In this document: piece by piece, positions 1-11,000 of the stretch
How positions within the stretch are numbered: position 1 is the stretch's first letter
Layout of the letters: every line of letters begins with the position of its first letter
NCBI RefSeq assembly: GCF_002234675.1
Contig: NC_019873.2
Coordinates: 12,529,235 to 12,593,234, forward strand
DNA length: 64,000 bases
Direction of reading: 5' to 3'
From: Oryzias latipes
Lineage: Eukaryota; Chordata; Actinopteri; Beloniformes; Adrianichthyidae
Notes under the pieces: generated by a model
Told to the model about the DNA's origin: nothing
Seen by the model: the letters and a program-made list of their open reading frames with translations, nothing else
The model's database searches: none
Position numbers and translations under genes: made by a program

Positions 1-545
1 CTACTTTTCATCCCTTCCTGCATATAGGTTTTTAAAACTCTTTGGTGTAAACGCCACTTGCGAAAAATATCTGTGAAGCATGGAGGTGGAAGCATCATGC
101 TTTAGGGCTGCTTTTCTGCAAAGAGGACAGGATGACTGACAGGTATCAAGGAAAGAATGAATGGGGCATTGAATGGTAAGATTTGGGGCAAAAGTGAGGG
201 CACTGGGGATGAAAGATGGCTGGATCTACCAGCAGGAAACTGATCCCAAACACATCCCCATGGCAACGAAGGGGTGGCTACATAAAAAGCAAGGTTCTGA
301 AGTGGTTTAGTCAGTCTCTGGACCTCAATTCAATAAAGAGAATCTGTGGAGGGACTTCATCCTAGATCCTAAGATCTACATGGAGGAGTGACCCAAATAA
401 CAGCCGCAGTGCAAATCTGGTAGAGATCTACAGATAACCTTTGACGCCGGTGATTGACAACCGGGTTGCATTACAAAGTTTTGACGTCAATTATAGTTTT
501 GACCAAATATTTATTTTTTACACCTTTATAAAAAACATTATTTTG
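1..545 (+). mobile_element. Decayed Tc1/mariner transposase remnant
   Basis: Conceptual translation around 75-135 gives the family-typical KHGGGSIMLWGCF-like stretch (here KHGGGSIML.GCFSAKRTG), and near 325-355 a degraded form of the DLNPIE.LWRDL motif. Stops and frameshifts break every frame. The tail near 440-520 resembles the 3' untranslated end of fish Tc1 elements. It is cut by the window edge, so its left end is unknown. This is a dead copy, with no intact frame. Confidence 0.75.
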
Positions 546-764
546 CATTTGATGCAGCCTCTAGTTCCATTTATAAGGAGTTTTTCATCTCAATGGGAAT
601 TTCCAAGTTAATAAAACAAACAAATCATTTACCAAACATACATTTTCCTTTTTTTGAAAAAAAAAATTAAGTGAAGAAGTTTGTGATCAATAGAGTCAAA
701 TCAGAAATGTAAAGCAGCTGTCTGACTGGAAGAAACAGCCTCAGAGTAAACTCGAGCAAAAAGC

Positions 765-930
765 CTCATGGGGTGGTTGTGGTGCTGAGGCAGAGCGTCC
801 TCTGACCGCAAAGTCTCAGGTTCGGTTCCCACTTTGCCGGCCCAGGTGTCCGAAGCTTGGACAAGACACTAAACTCCACTTTGCTCCTGATGTACTCTGC
901 CAGTGGGACTAATGAATATAAAACGTTTTG
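765..930 (+). repeat. tRNA-derived SINE fragment
   Basis: The stretch holds a degenerate tRNA-like head with a clear B-box-like GGTTCGGTTCC near 820-832. It is followed by the GACAAGACACTAAACTCCA... body (about 858 onward) that follows the tRNA head in common teleost SINEs. The A-box region is poor and no poly-A tail or target duplication is evident. It is not a functional tRNA, because no acceptor stem closes around the B box. Confidence 0.55.
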
Positions 931-1081
931 GTATAAAAATCGCTATTTAGAAAAATACGCCATTTGTATGTAGCTTGCTTGTTTAGTTTACAGGAAGTGT
1001 GTTGTGTGTATCAAGGGCTTAGATCTGATACGAGCCCAGCTTTCAACAGAGTCCCGCCGCGGCTCGAGCCGCCTCACTCAC

Positions 1082-1159
1082 GTTAAAGGCGGGCAGCTGT
1101 CCATCGCTCAGCCGCTGCAGCTCCCGGACCAATTCGACGGCTTTCTCACAGAACATCAT
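1082..1159 (-). CDS. gins1: GINS complex subunit 1 (Psf1), first coding exon only
   Basis: Psf1 is one of four subunits of the GINS complex, which joins Cdc45 and MCM2-7 to form the replicative helicase in the nucleus. Reading the minus strand from 1159 gives 26 codons, with MFCEKAVELVREL followed by LSDGQLPAFN. This matches the N-terminus I know for vertebrate Psf1 (MFCEKAMELIREL...GQLPAFN). A consensus donor GTGAGT follows directly after the AAC codon, at 1081 and below. Two ATGs lie in tandem at 1159 and 1156. The second gives the family's usual start, and the first would add one Met. The later exons must lie left of the window, and none is found between 1 and 1080. The gene is divergent to abhd12, as in human. 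Identity rests on about 25 residues plus synteny, so it is strong but not absolute. Confidence 0.85.
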
Positions 1160-1260
1160 CAAACCGAATCGCCACACACGAACCCGAGCCCTTACCGGCG
1201 CTGAACAGTGGCTTTCGCGGGAAAAGTTATGTTTTGGTCACGTGGCTACGTGACATGAAA
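1160..1260 (-). promoter_or_regulatory. gins1 promoter with E2F site and E-box
   Basis: Upstream of the gins1 ATG, 1213-1225 reads TTTCGCGGGAAAA, on the coding strand TTTTCCCGCGAAA. This is a full E2F/DP consensus. A perfect CACGTG E-box lies at 1239-1244, inside the inverted pair TCACGT/ACGTGA (1238-1253). E2F control is established for replication genes of this class. Function here is inferred from position and motif only. Confidence 0.6.
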
Positions 1261-1567
1261 TGATGGAGGCCGGCTTGGGACAAAATCCAAAGTGGTAGAA
1301 TTGGGAAGGCGCTGTTTGCGAGACGGTCCGGCGACCTCCACGCTTTCCTCCGACGTAACAACGTGAGTTTTTTTTATTATTATTATTTTTGTGTAAATGA
1401 ATGTTAAATCGTTTCCAGTTGGACTTCCGGTCTGCTGACTGACAGGCGATAGACCAAACCCATCGAGCTCATCGCCTCGCGGGTTGTTTTCTCTGATCTC
1501 TTGCCGATTCAAACTAATGCTGTGTTCAATTACTTCCAGAGAGAAGTGCGGCCTTTCATCAGTTCAT

Positions 1568-3517
1568 GGGGGTATTCCAGGAAACATGTTTAAACTACCC
1601 TGGCTGTATCCCTGAACTCTGGCTGAAATCCGCCTGAACTTGCTTACTCTGGGTATGTCGGTTCCAAAAGACCGGATATGAATTGGCGTAATTACGCTCG
1701 ACTTGGTAACCCTGGGTTAATGCGCATGCACGGCGAGTACATAAAGACATTCTCAATGGATCGCCGAATTCAGGAGTCACCATGGAAACGCGTGGAGAAA
1801 AAAAGAGAAAGGGAGTCTGAGATTTTAATGACGGCATATGAAGATTATACGCCCATAAAAATATCAATACGGCTGCATCAGCAAAAGAACGAGTTTCTGC
1901 TAAATAACGGACAAGGTAAACGCATCAGTTTCTCATTTCTATTGTCATTATGCCGCACATCTGAGGGTGTCGCTATAGCCATTGTACAGAGGGTATAAAA
2001 GGAAGTTGATGTGTGGTTGCCATGGTACTAGCTTCCTGTGAGAAAGCCGGTTAGCTCAGAGAGCAGCGTTAGTTGGCTCGAGCCGAGAGTGTGGATCACG
2101 GCAGAGGTAGATCGTGTTTTTTCGGGGGTTTACAGACTGGGCGTGAGGTTTTGGAATACTGTGCCCTGCTGTCCCGTTTTAGTTTTTTTTTTTTTTGGTT
2201 TTGTGTTTTGTTTATCCGCTCCTCACGGAGCTCACCCGGCATGATTGACTAATCAAGTGAAGTGCAGGAGAGGACTACTTCTTTTATTTTGTTGTCATAT
2301 CTTTGTTAAAGTCACTTCCTCTCATTTATACTGGACATTGTTTTATAAGTGCCGTATCTGACCGAGTGGGCTGTGCATCAGAGTGTTCTGGCATGTTTGA
2401 ATTTTTTTATTATTGTTTTTTTTTTTTTTTTTACATCGATTGTGATTTTCTTTTATGCACGTTTGCTATGGTGTCATCGGTATGGTATCGTACTGCAAAG
2501 AATGATCCTGTGTTAATAAAACTCTGACTTGCTTCACAGCGGTTATCAGTTTTTACTCGGTGCAACATTTATATAACTTATCCAACTTAAATTAATTCTT
2601 TCAATTGGTAACAAGTAATTGAGTTAAATTTATTCAACCTAATTTCTTACGTCTACCCAACTCAAAATATTTTTTTACAAATCATATTTATATAACTAAG
2701 TCATTTTACTCCAATTCAATTAAATGTTTTTCCATCTTTATTGTCTTTCTTGAACTCTCATGTCTAAGTTTAAACCTGCAGATATTCTCATTTTAGAACA
2801 ATGAAATGATTGAAGCAAAATTGAATTGTATCATGACACGATATTTTTTACAATTTCTCTGACTTTGACATTACATCACCGGGGCTTCTAAATAAACTCC
2901 TCTTCCTCCCTCTCACTAATAGTGCAGAAAGAATTGCACTTAACAGGACAAATAACTCGACAAAACACAGTAAAAAAGCTACAACTAAACACATTTGGTC
3001 AAAAACCCACACTCAAACCCAAATCCATGATATCCCACAATTACTTGCGCTGCCGATCTAACAGCAGCACCAAAATTACACCTACTTAATTGAATTAATT
3101 TAAATGAAGGTAAAATAGCTGTAACTGTGTAAGTTTTAAGCTGACTTAACTGAAAAAAGATTTATCTTAACTGAAGCAAATTAAGTTGGAGCATTGTAAA
3201 AAAAAAAAAAAAGTTTATCTTTCCAACATAAGTGGTCTTATCACCCTCTCACAGTGGATAAAGTATTATCTGAGCTTCTTCATCCACTAAATCGTCTTCA
3301 AATGGACACGTCATGCTCCTTCACCTCTCTGAAAACAAACTAACCTTCAACTAAACCTGCTCCAGACCAGGTTATGTTCAGAGCATGAGTTGCTATGGCA
3401 ACTTGACATACCCTGAAACATACCTCCGTTTTTGGAACCCAAAGCTGAGGTTATCCACTTCCTTAGCCTCGAACTTACCGTGGGAGCTAGCATAACCTGC
3501 TTTTTGGAATACCCCCC
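1568..3517 (+). mobile_element. Non-autonomous TIR DNA transposon, copy 1, with Myb/SANT-like ORF stub
   Basis: The left end GGGGGTATTCCAG (1568) is matched by the inverted right end TGGAATACCCCCC (ending 3517). At about 1782-1915 there is a truncated frame beginning METRGEKKR, with ESEILMTAYEDY after it. It resembles the N-terminal Myb/SANT-like DNA-binding protein carried by fish PIF/Harbinger-type elements. The superfamily is my inference, because no transposase is present and no convincing target duplication was found. Within the element, 1985-2525 has a TATAAA (1997), T-runs and an AATAAA (2515) of unknown origin, and 2581-3190 is a block shared with copy 3. Confidence 0.7.
2581..3190. 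repeat. Internal ~610-bp AT-rich block with TCCAACTTAA inverted ends
   Basis: The block starts TCCAACTTAA (2581) and ends with its complement TTAAGTTGGA (3190), followed by an A-run. A related block lies in inverse orientation inside the third copy of the surrounding element (about 6876-7705), and sits there at the same point relative to the element's end. It has no coding capacity. It may be an old MITE inserted in an ancestor of both copies, or a native part of the longer element. Confidence 0.6.
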
Positions 3518-4176
3518 AGGCGTGTCGATACGAGTCTGTTAACAAGTTTTACATAGAACAGTAAAAACTAACTCCATCTTATTTCCTAATGGCGGGTTCT
3601 TTGGTTTTAAAAACAGAAATGTATTGTAATCTGTTCAAGCATGTTCTCCTGACCTTTACCCCCTATATCTTTAGCTCAGAGGAGAATGAGGCATTTGAGC
3701 CCAGTAGACGAGAGAATGTATAGGAGTTAACAGTGGCAGGGAGAGGGCCACTCCAATGTTGACCAATCCTCATCTTTCTGTAACATTAACTCCTAATTAA
3801 GGTACATGGGCAGTTTGACTCCATGTTTCATTTTGAAGAAAAAATTGTTTTTGTTGTTTTTAACTTGTTCTTGTAGCGTTTTTCTGATGATGGTGAGCAT
3901 GCATGAAGAAAATTAAACTTAAAATTGCATTTCTGAGTATTTCTTTATTTAATTCGTTGTGAATGAAGAGTAGATGAAAAAATGACATTTTAAATAGTTT
4001 ATTATTAAGTGTGACTTAGAAGATATTTCGGTAAGCCACAAACTTTTTGATGCATCCACTTGTAGACAAATAGATCCATTAAAGTCTTCGTTTTCCTTGT
4101 CTGACCTGACATCTGGATGAAAACTCTACGACTGGATAGCTCCAATGTTGCAATGCTCACTGTTTTCGTTGCACCA

Positions 4177-5230
4177 GGGGGGTATTCCAGAACGCAAGTT
4201 TAAACTACCCTGACTTTAACCCTGAACTTTGGCTGAAATCCGCCTGAACTTGCTTACTCTGGGTATGTCGGTTCCAAAACACCGGATATGAGTTGGCGTA
4301 ATTACGCTTGACTTGGTAACCCTGGGTTAATGCACGTGCACAGCAAGTAAATAAAGACATTCTCAATGGATCGCTGATTTACGGAATCACCATGGAAACA
4401 CGTGGAGAAAAAAAGAGAGGGCTATACTATAGTGAGACGGAGTCTGAGATTTTAATGATGGCGTATGAAGATTATGTGACCATCAAAAAAGTAACACTGG
4501 TGCATCAGCAAAAGAAAGAGTTTCTGCTTGGTAGGGCTGCACGATATGAGGAAAACTGGCGATATGCAATATTGGTAATTAATATTGCGATAACGATATA
4601 AATTGTGGTATATAAACAAATAGCAAAACAACCAAAAACATCATTTCCATTTCACTGCAACAGTTTAAAAATTATACTCCAACTGACCCTTGTCGACGTA
4701 GGAGGCAAACATCAAACATAAAAGGGCTCATCTGATTGGTCAACAATGTAAATGGGTCCTTCTGATTGGTCAAATGCATAAAGGGATTTATTTCATTTGT
4801 TCAATATTTCAAGCTGCCATGGGTTTGTTTTAGCACATTTAAGGTAATCATTTATTGCGATTGCGGTATATTGTGCAGGCCTACTGATTGGAGAAAAATA
4901 ACGGACAAAGTAAACGCACAAGATCTATAAAACTTCATCCATACGTGGTCTTATCACCCTCTCACGGTAGAAAAACTATTATCTGAGTTTCTTCTTCCAC
5001 TAAATCATCTTCAAATGGACACGCCATGCTGCTTCACCTCTCTGAAAACAAACTAACCTTCAACTAAACCTGTTCCAGACCAGGTTATGTTCAGAGCATG
5101 AGTTGCTATGGCAACTTGACATACCCTGAAACATACCTCCGTTTTTGGAACCCAAAGCTGAGGTTATCCACTTCCTTAGCCTCGAACTTACCGTGGGAGC
5201 TAGCATAACCTGCTTTTTGGAATACCTCCC
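4177..5230 (+). mobile_element. Non-autonomous TIR DNA transposon, copy 2
   Basis: The ends are GGGGGGTATTCCAG (4177) and the inverted TGGAATACCTCCC (5230). A stub frame from 4392 begins METRGEKKRG, with ETESEILMMAYEDY after it. It is the same Myb/SANT-like N-terminus as in copy 1, less damaged at its start and then broken by a nested hAT MITE. The right 270 bp is nearly identical to the right end of copy 1. The 610-bp AT-rich block of copies 1 and 3 is absent. Confidence 0.75.
4532..4883. mobile_element. Nested hAT-type MITE (352 bp)
   Basis: The terminal repeats are TAGGGCTGCACGAT at the left and ATTGTGCAGGCCTA at the right. They are flanked by CTGCTTGG (4524-4531) and CTGATTGG (4884-4891), an 8-bp duplication with one mismatch, as expected for hAT. 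It has no coding capacity. It interrupts the Myb/SANT-like stub of copy 2. Confidence 0.75.
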
Positions 5231-5467
5231 AATGTTAGATTGGGGTTGTAAGGGGCTGTAAGCTAGTAAGAAGGTGTAAACAGATGGATGGTAAATGGGG
5301 GCAGACTCACAACAGTACCGCCCACAATTTAAGGGCGAATTTTTAATAAACTGCTGCCACTCTGCAGAAACTATGTCCTAGAAAACCACACAGGTTTTTT
5401 TTATTCGGGCTAAAAATCATACTAATCATAATTAATTTAACAAAAGATGACTGGAGTGAGACGTTAA

Positions 5468-6032
5468 ATCTTGCACCCAGAGATGATTTAAGATTCTGAG
5501 GACTTGAACTGTTTTGTTCTGTAACAACAGGTGTTATCTGAGGAACACCTGTCATGACCTGAAAAGGGACTCATGAGAGCATTCCCAAGATCTTCCTGAT
5601 TGAACTTATTCCTTAAAGACTTTTGATGTGATTAGGACAAAATCTCAGTTTCTGTACAATTTTAAAAGAAGTCGTTTTCACAAATTTTGCTTTTCTCTCG
5701 CTTCAGATATCCTGATCTGCAGATGATCAATAAAAATAACTTTTTACAGTTATTATCTTCAGAGGACATTCTTTCTGCTGCTTTAAACTCTGACCCAGTT
5801 AGAAACAGTTTGAACAGTCTCCGACCTTCAGATCCGTCCTAATTCTGTCATTTGAAGAACAGAAACTGCTGAAGATGCTGTCTGCTGCCCATAAAGCTGA
5901 CACAGTTTACTGTTCACATGCAAACTAAAACCTGACTGCAGCTAACAATTTTATACGGTAGTTTGAAGATCACTCCTTCAGTCCACTACAAGGAAATTTT
6001 GTGGCTATGTTTTTTATTTGGTGCAAACATCA
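5468..6032. other. Intergenic spacer, no feature recognised
   Basis: This is AT-rich single-copy-looking sequence between the split MITE and the third TIR-element copy. I found no open exon, RNA gene or recognisable repeat in it. Confidence 0.5.
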
Positions 6033-6264
6033 GGGGGGTATTCCAGAAAGCAGGTTATGGGAGTTACCCCGGTAAGTTTGAGGCTAAGGAAGCGGATAAC
6101 CCAAGCTTTGGGTCCAAAAACAGAGATATGTTTCAGGGTATGCTTAGTTCCCCTGGCAACTCATGCTCTGAACATAACCTGGTCTGGAGCAGGTTTAGTT
6201 GAAGGTTAGTTTGTTTTCAGAGAGGTGAAGCAGCATGGCGTGTCCATTTGAAGATGATTTAGTG

Positions 6265-6776
6265 CAGGGGTGTCAAACTCGTTTTCACAGAGGGCCACAT
6301 CAGCATAGGGGTTGTCCTCAAAGGGCCAAATATAACTTATACATGTAACTAAATGTAATGAAAAATAAATGTAACTACTCCTTAATGTTAAATAACTCAT
6401 TTATTATAACTTTTTAAAGTGAAAATTACAGTTGCATAGAAAACATATGTGTGTTTGTTACTCTAGCATAAATCCTTTTAAATTTTGTCCGCTCATTAAA
6501 ACCCACAATCAAACTGTCCAAGTGAATAAAGAAAAATGACATAAAACTGAGCTAGAAAGAACATGTATTACACGTGTAACATTTTACAAAAAAAGGCTGC
6601 ACACAGCCTGCAAGACCTGCAAACATTGAATAATGAAAACTGCAGCTACACATAAATAATATGTAATCAACTAAAAAGAAAATTGTATTTTAAGAAATTA
6701 AAAACTTTTATGCTCGCGGGGCACTTAAAGTGACATGGCAGGCCACATTTGACCCCCGGGCCTTGAGTTTGACATG
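6265..6776. mobile_element. Nested hAT-type MITE (CAGGGGTGTCAAACTC family)
   Basis: The left end CAGGGGTGTCAAACTC (6265) and right end GAGTTTGACATG (to 6776) are imperfect inverted repeats. The flanks both read TGATTTAGTG (6255-6264 and 6777-6786), which contains the 8-bp duplication expected for hAT. Internal GGGCCACAT/GGCCACATTTGACCC segments are typical of this widespread vertebrate family. Confidence 0.8.
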
Positions 6777-7144
6777 TGATTTAGTGGATGAAGAAGCTCA
6801 GATAAAACTTTTTCCACCATTAGAGGGTGATATGGTGACATATGGATGTTGGAAAGATAAACTTTTTTACATGGATCTAACTTAATTATTTGCTTCAGTT
6901 AAGATAAATCTTTATTTTGTGTTCAGTAAACTTAAATATAACACATACTTATCAGACAGTTATTTTACTTTAATTCACATTGATTCAATTAAGTAGGTGC
7001 AACTTTGGTGATGCTGTTAGATCGGCAGTGCAAGGAATTGTGGGATACCATTCCCTTTGCCTGTCTGGAGAGATTGGGGTTTAAGTGTGTTTTTTTGACC
7101 AAATGTGTTTAGTTTTTTTTACTGTGTTTTGCCTAGTTATTTTG

Positions 7145-7385
7145 TCCAGCTCGTGCTGGTTTGCGGCGCCTTCCGTCCGTGAAACCAGGGTTCAAATCCG
7201 GGCTGCTCCCTATTCCCTTCTCTGCTTCTGTGCCGGTCCCAAGCCCGGATAAATTGAGAGGGTTGCGTCAGGAAGGGCATCCGGCGTAAAACATTGCCAA
7301 GTTAACCATGTGACTCATCCTCGAAAGAGAGGTTGTTTCGCTGTGGCGACCCCTGATGGGAAAAGCCGGAACAGAAAGAAGATTT
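7145..7385 (+). repeat. SINE insertion inside TIR copy 3
   Basis: It contains the B-box-like GGGTTCAAATCCGG (about 7189-7202), then GTCAGGAAGGGCATCCGGCG (7268-7287) and TGGCGACCCCTGATGGG (about 7344-7360), a combination recurrent in teleost SINE copies. It interrupts the AT-rich block: the TTTTGTTTANTTCTTTCTGCA landmark resumes downstream at about 7391. Class assignment is from memory of such repeats. Confidence 0.55.
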
Positions 7386-7739
7386 TGTTCTGTTTTGTTT
7401 AATTCTTTCTGCAGCATGAGTGAGGGAGAGGATGATGAGTTTATTTAGAGTTTATTTTGCATAACTAAATGCATGTTACATGTTGTAAATCCACTGCATG
7501 ATTTATTTTAATGGTATAAAAATTAAAATATCTGCAGCCTCTAACTTAGACATATGAGAGTTCAAGAGGTACAATAAATTAAGATGGAAAAACATTTAAT
7601 TGAATTGGAGTAAAATGACATTTAGTTAGATAAATATGTAAATTTCAGTTGTATAAACAACTATTGAGTTGGATAGACAGGAAATTAAGTTGAATAAATT
7701 TTAATACGAAGTCGGCGCACTCTAAACCGGTTTGTTTTG

Positions 7740-8018
7740 ACACTCGTTGCTCCGACTTTCCTCGGCGGCAGTGGACGCAGCTCGCTGTGATCACGTGCGA
7801 AATCTCTTGCGCGCTGATTGGCCGCAGAGGATCCGGTTTTGGATCAGCCGCTCTCTGCGGGTCTCGGTGCCGCAACACAGAGGGACTCGGCTGCCATCCT
7901 CTGCGGCTGTCGAGCTTGTCACCGGTCAGGTTCGCGGCCTCCCTCCGCCGACACGTCTGCGCGGACGCTTCGCGCGCGCCTTCCCATCTCTCACGAGCCT
8001 TTCTGAACTTCCGCAGGG
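7740..8018 (+). promoter_or_regulatory. abhd12 promoter and 5' leader, CpG-rich
   Basis: There is a sharp rise in G+C and CpG density directly before the abhd12 start, after AT-rich mobile DNA. An inverted CCAAT box (ATTGG, 7817-7821) lies about 200 bp before the ATG. No TATA box is seen. The transcription start is not determined. Confidence 0.55.
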
Positions 8019-11000
8019 ATGCGGAAGCGCAGGAGCCCGCTGTGCGCGGAGCAGGACAGCGACGAGGCGCTGAAGCGGCGTTCTGCGGACAGCAGCCGGC
8101 AGGACCCGCAGGAGGAGGGTAGCATGAAGAAACCGTTTAGGAGGTAAGACCGGACCGGGCCACACGTTTCAGAGCACTAGAGGATGGACGTAGGTCACGT
8201 GATGATGGAGAAAGAGTTTGTTGGGGAACATCAGAAGAAATAAAACCTGAAATAACATCTGTTTTGCTAAACCACCACAAGACAAAAAAGGACCGAAACC
8301 TTTTTTTTGTCTTGAAACAAGGTTCTTTTCACTTTAAGATGACTTTTTTGCAGTTTGCACACAGAAACTTTGACTTAAAGTTGCTGTGATTAAGTTGGTA
8401 CTGTGGTCTTCTGGTCTGACTGGTTTCAGACAGACCCGGATCTGGTTGGACCTGATCAGCAGGTCAGGTCTAAATTCAAAATGAGATGCTGATAAGCCGT
8501 TGAGTTTTTTACTCAGGGGTTCTGGTTCAAAATCAGAACCCACATCCTTGCTTTGTTGTTAGTTCAGTGTCCTGAACCAACAACAAACAGGTTTGTGGCT
8601 GAGAACATGATGAAGGTGGGGAAGACCCAATTCCTAGGTCTGAGTCTGGAGGTCAAAAGTCAGCTCTGATCCAATTAATGTTTGGTTTTAGCAGAAAAAT
8701 CAGAATAGTGTCAGCCAACAATTCCGGTCAGAACCAGTCCAGATCATGTGATCAGATAATCTACAACTGGCAGGCTCTTCTTCTCTTCATCCTCCTCTTC
8801 TTCACCCTGATCCGTGTTCACCGTTTGGCTCAAGCGCTTCAGTCCATTCTGGGTCATTCAAAACCAGATAATGGAGGCTTCTGATACCAAACACCACAGC
8901 AAGGTCAGACGTGTGTTTGAGCATGCACAGATGACCCGATTTGATGAGGTACTGAGCAGAACAGCTGAGCCTGTTTGCAGCACCACAGGAAGTGACATCA
9001 GTGCTGAGAGCATCGCTGGTTCAACTGCAGTCACTTATTTAGAAACTGATACTAAAAGGAGAAATTTTGAGTCAGCATCTTGGAGCAGGCCATGGGACGC
9101 TGCAGTTTGTCAGCTGATAGAAACGCACAGAACCTGCTTGGCTGGAGCAGAAACACCGTTAGCTCTGTGCAGAGGAGCTCAACCACGCTGCAGGGGTGTT
9201 CCTCTGAAAGTGAGCTCTGATCACCTACAGGGGGAAAAAAACCTTCATCTGAAGAACAAACTGCTCCTTTAGAGGTCAGGTGGTCTTCTTGTTGATCGAT
9301 TCCTTCTCTCGTCTGCATTCTCTGACTCACTTAAAGACCTCCTTCCAAAAGAACATTGATTAGTCGATTGATTCATTAGTTTGTTTCAAGCATTTTGGCA
9401 ACAAAAAAAAAATACAAAAATACACAGACAAAGAAACAAACACGTCAAATCTATTTAAGATATGAATTCAGATATTGATTATAAATTAAATAAATCAAAG
9501 ACCTATTTGCCGTTGTGCATACACCTCCAACCCATTATATATGATGATTGTTATAGAAAGCTTAGTTCATTGCTTGAAACAGGAAAGAAGTGGACGTTTA
9601 GAAATGCACTTCTATATTATTTTACTTAACTCTTTTACATAGTTTCCATATTGATGGTTTATTGATATTTTTTTTCCCAAGCAATTTCAGCAGTAAAAAC
9701 AGAGGGAAAAGACAATAAAAATTCATTCGTTGGTTTGAATAAATAGGGAGGATGAATCAGCACCAGTTTCATAGCAGTTCTGACATTAATCTTCAGGTTC
9801 AGCTCCTTTAAACTCCTTTTCTTCCAGATCTTTCATATTTTTCTCGCTGTTCTTTTATGCTGTTTGAATATAGTTTTTAGATCTAATGGAAAGTTCAAAG
9901 TTCAACCTTTCACCTACAAAGTTCTTCCAGTTGTGAATAATTCAGCAGATATCAGGCTATTTCACTTGATCTTTGTTTTTAAATTAATTGTTTTTCAGTC
10001 GTTTAGGTAAATGATGCAGAGGCATCCCCTTTCTCTCTGATCTGGGAGCAGCAGACTCCCTCTGCTCTCCATGAATCATTCAGCTGCTGGATCATGTGAC
10101 CGTAAGCGATGGAGGATGTCAGGTTTCAGCTCAGGTTCCTGGGATCTCCTCACAGGGGTTCTCTTCTCTCAGACTGAATCCCATTAGAGTCGGAAGGCTT
10201 CCGGTCTAATGGTCAATTTGCAGCTCAGAGTGTCTTGATCTCACATCTCCTTGTGACCTGGTGTCTCCTCAGGCTCGGGCTGGTGGGTAAAATAAAGAGG
10301 ATCTTCTTGGTGCTGATGATCATCTATGTGTCGATACCTTGCATTGTCAAGATCTTTCCTTCCATTCAGGCCAAACTTGTCTTCCTTAACTTTGGTGAGT
10401 TCTTCTAACTCTCCATCATGGAGAACATATCTGTAATAGGCACTCTGAGGATGTTAAGACTTTTTATCTCCAGAAAGAAACATCACAAATACATAGTTCT
10501 AATTTTATTGAATATCTAAAATCCTCCTGGAAGATGCAGAACAACCAAAATCTGGCTTATTGTCTTTCGTCACCTGACTCAGTCAGCTGCGGGAGGAGTT
10601 AAATCTCCAGTTTTGAGCTGTTTCTGACACATATTCTAGGTTTAGATGAGGATTTAGAAGTCAGTTGAAGACCAGACTGTTTTCTATAGAAACATTGTTA
10701 TGAAGTTACAATGTGACTCGTTTATTTACCATCAATCAATGAGGAGCAGTCAGGTGACCTGTCTGTGGCTCCTCCCCTCAGTCAGGGTGCCGTTCTTCAT
10801 AGACCTGAAGCGTCCGCAGGACCATGGCTTAAACCACACCCACAACTTCTACCTGGAGCCTGAGAGCGGCCTCAAAGCCGGAGTCTGGTAAAGTTCACAC
10901 ACATGCACGAACACATTCACATAAATGCACACCTGGAAACCCCTGGGTGCAGTAGGCCCCCCTTCCTTAAGCGGGGGCTATCAGGCGGCTCTGTTCAGAT

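Larger units (their letters stand above)
3797..5467 (+). mobile_element. TTAA-flanked MITE, copy split by a later transposon
   Basis: The two outer pieces, 3797-4176 and 5231-5467, together match the MITE that is intact at 51550-52080. Shared landmarks are a GTTTTTAACNTGTTNTTGT-like segment, ATTGCATTTCTGAGTATTTCTT, and GGCTAAAAATCATANTAATCATAATTA near the right end. TTAA occurs at both outer ends. The middle, 4177-5230, is copy 2 of the GGGGGGTATTCCAG element, so the MITE is older than that insertion. Confidence 0.7.
6033..7705 (-). mobile_element. Non-autonomous TIR DNA transposon, copy 3, inverted and truncated
   Basis: It begins GGGGGGTATTCCAGAAAGCAGG (6033-6054, at most 20 nt of which define the TIR), the reverse complement of the right end of copies 1 and 2. 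The first about 230 bp, including the CATGGCGTGTCCATTTGAAG landmark, matches the right ends of those copies. The distal part (6876-7705) matches the AT-rich internal block of copy 1. The other terminus is missing, and the element fades into the abhd12 5' region. A hAT MITE (6265-6776) and a SINE (about 7145-7385) are inserted in it. Confidence 0.65.

Noticed and set aside
820-832. GGTTCGGTTCC as a tRNA gene
   Set aside because: It lacks a foldable cloverleaf and carries a SINE body downstream.
7189-7202. B-box-like GGGTTCAAATCCGG as a tRNA gene
   Set aside because: There is no pairing acceptor stem or anticodon arm. It belongs to a SINE.
7747-8165. Several overlapping frames over the abhd12 leader
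   Set aside because: They arise from G+C-rich sequence with few stops. Only the frame from 8019 continues through the conserved exons.
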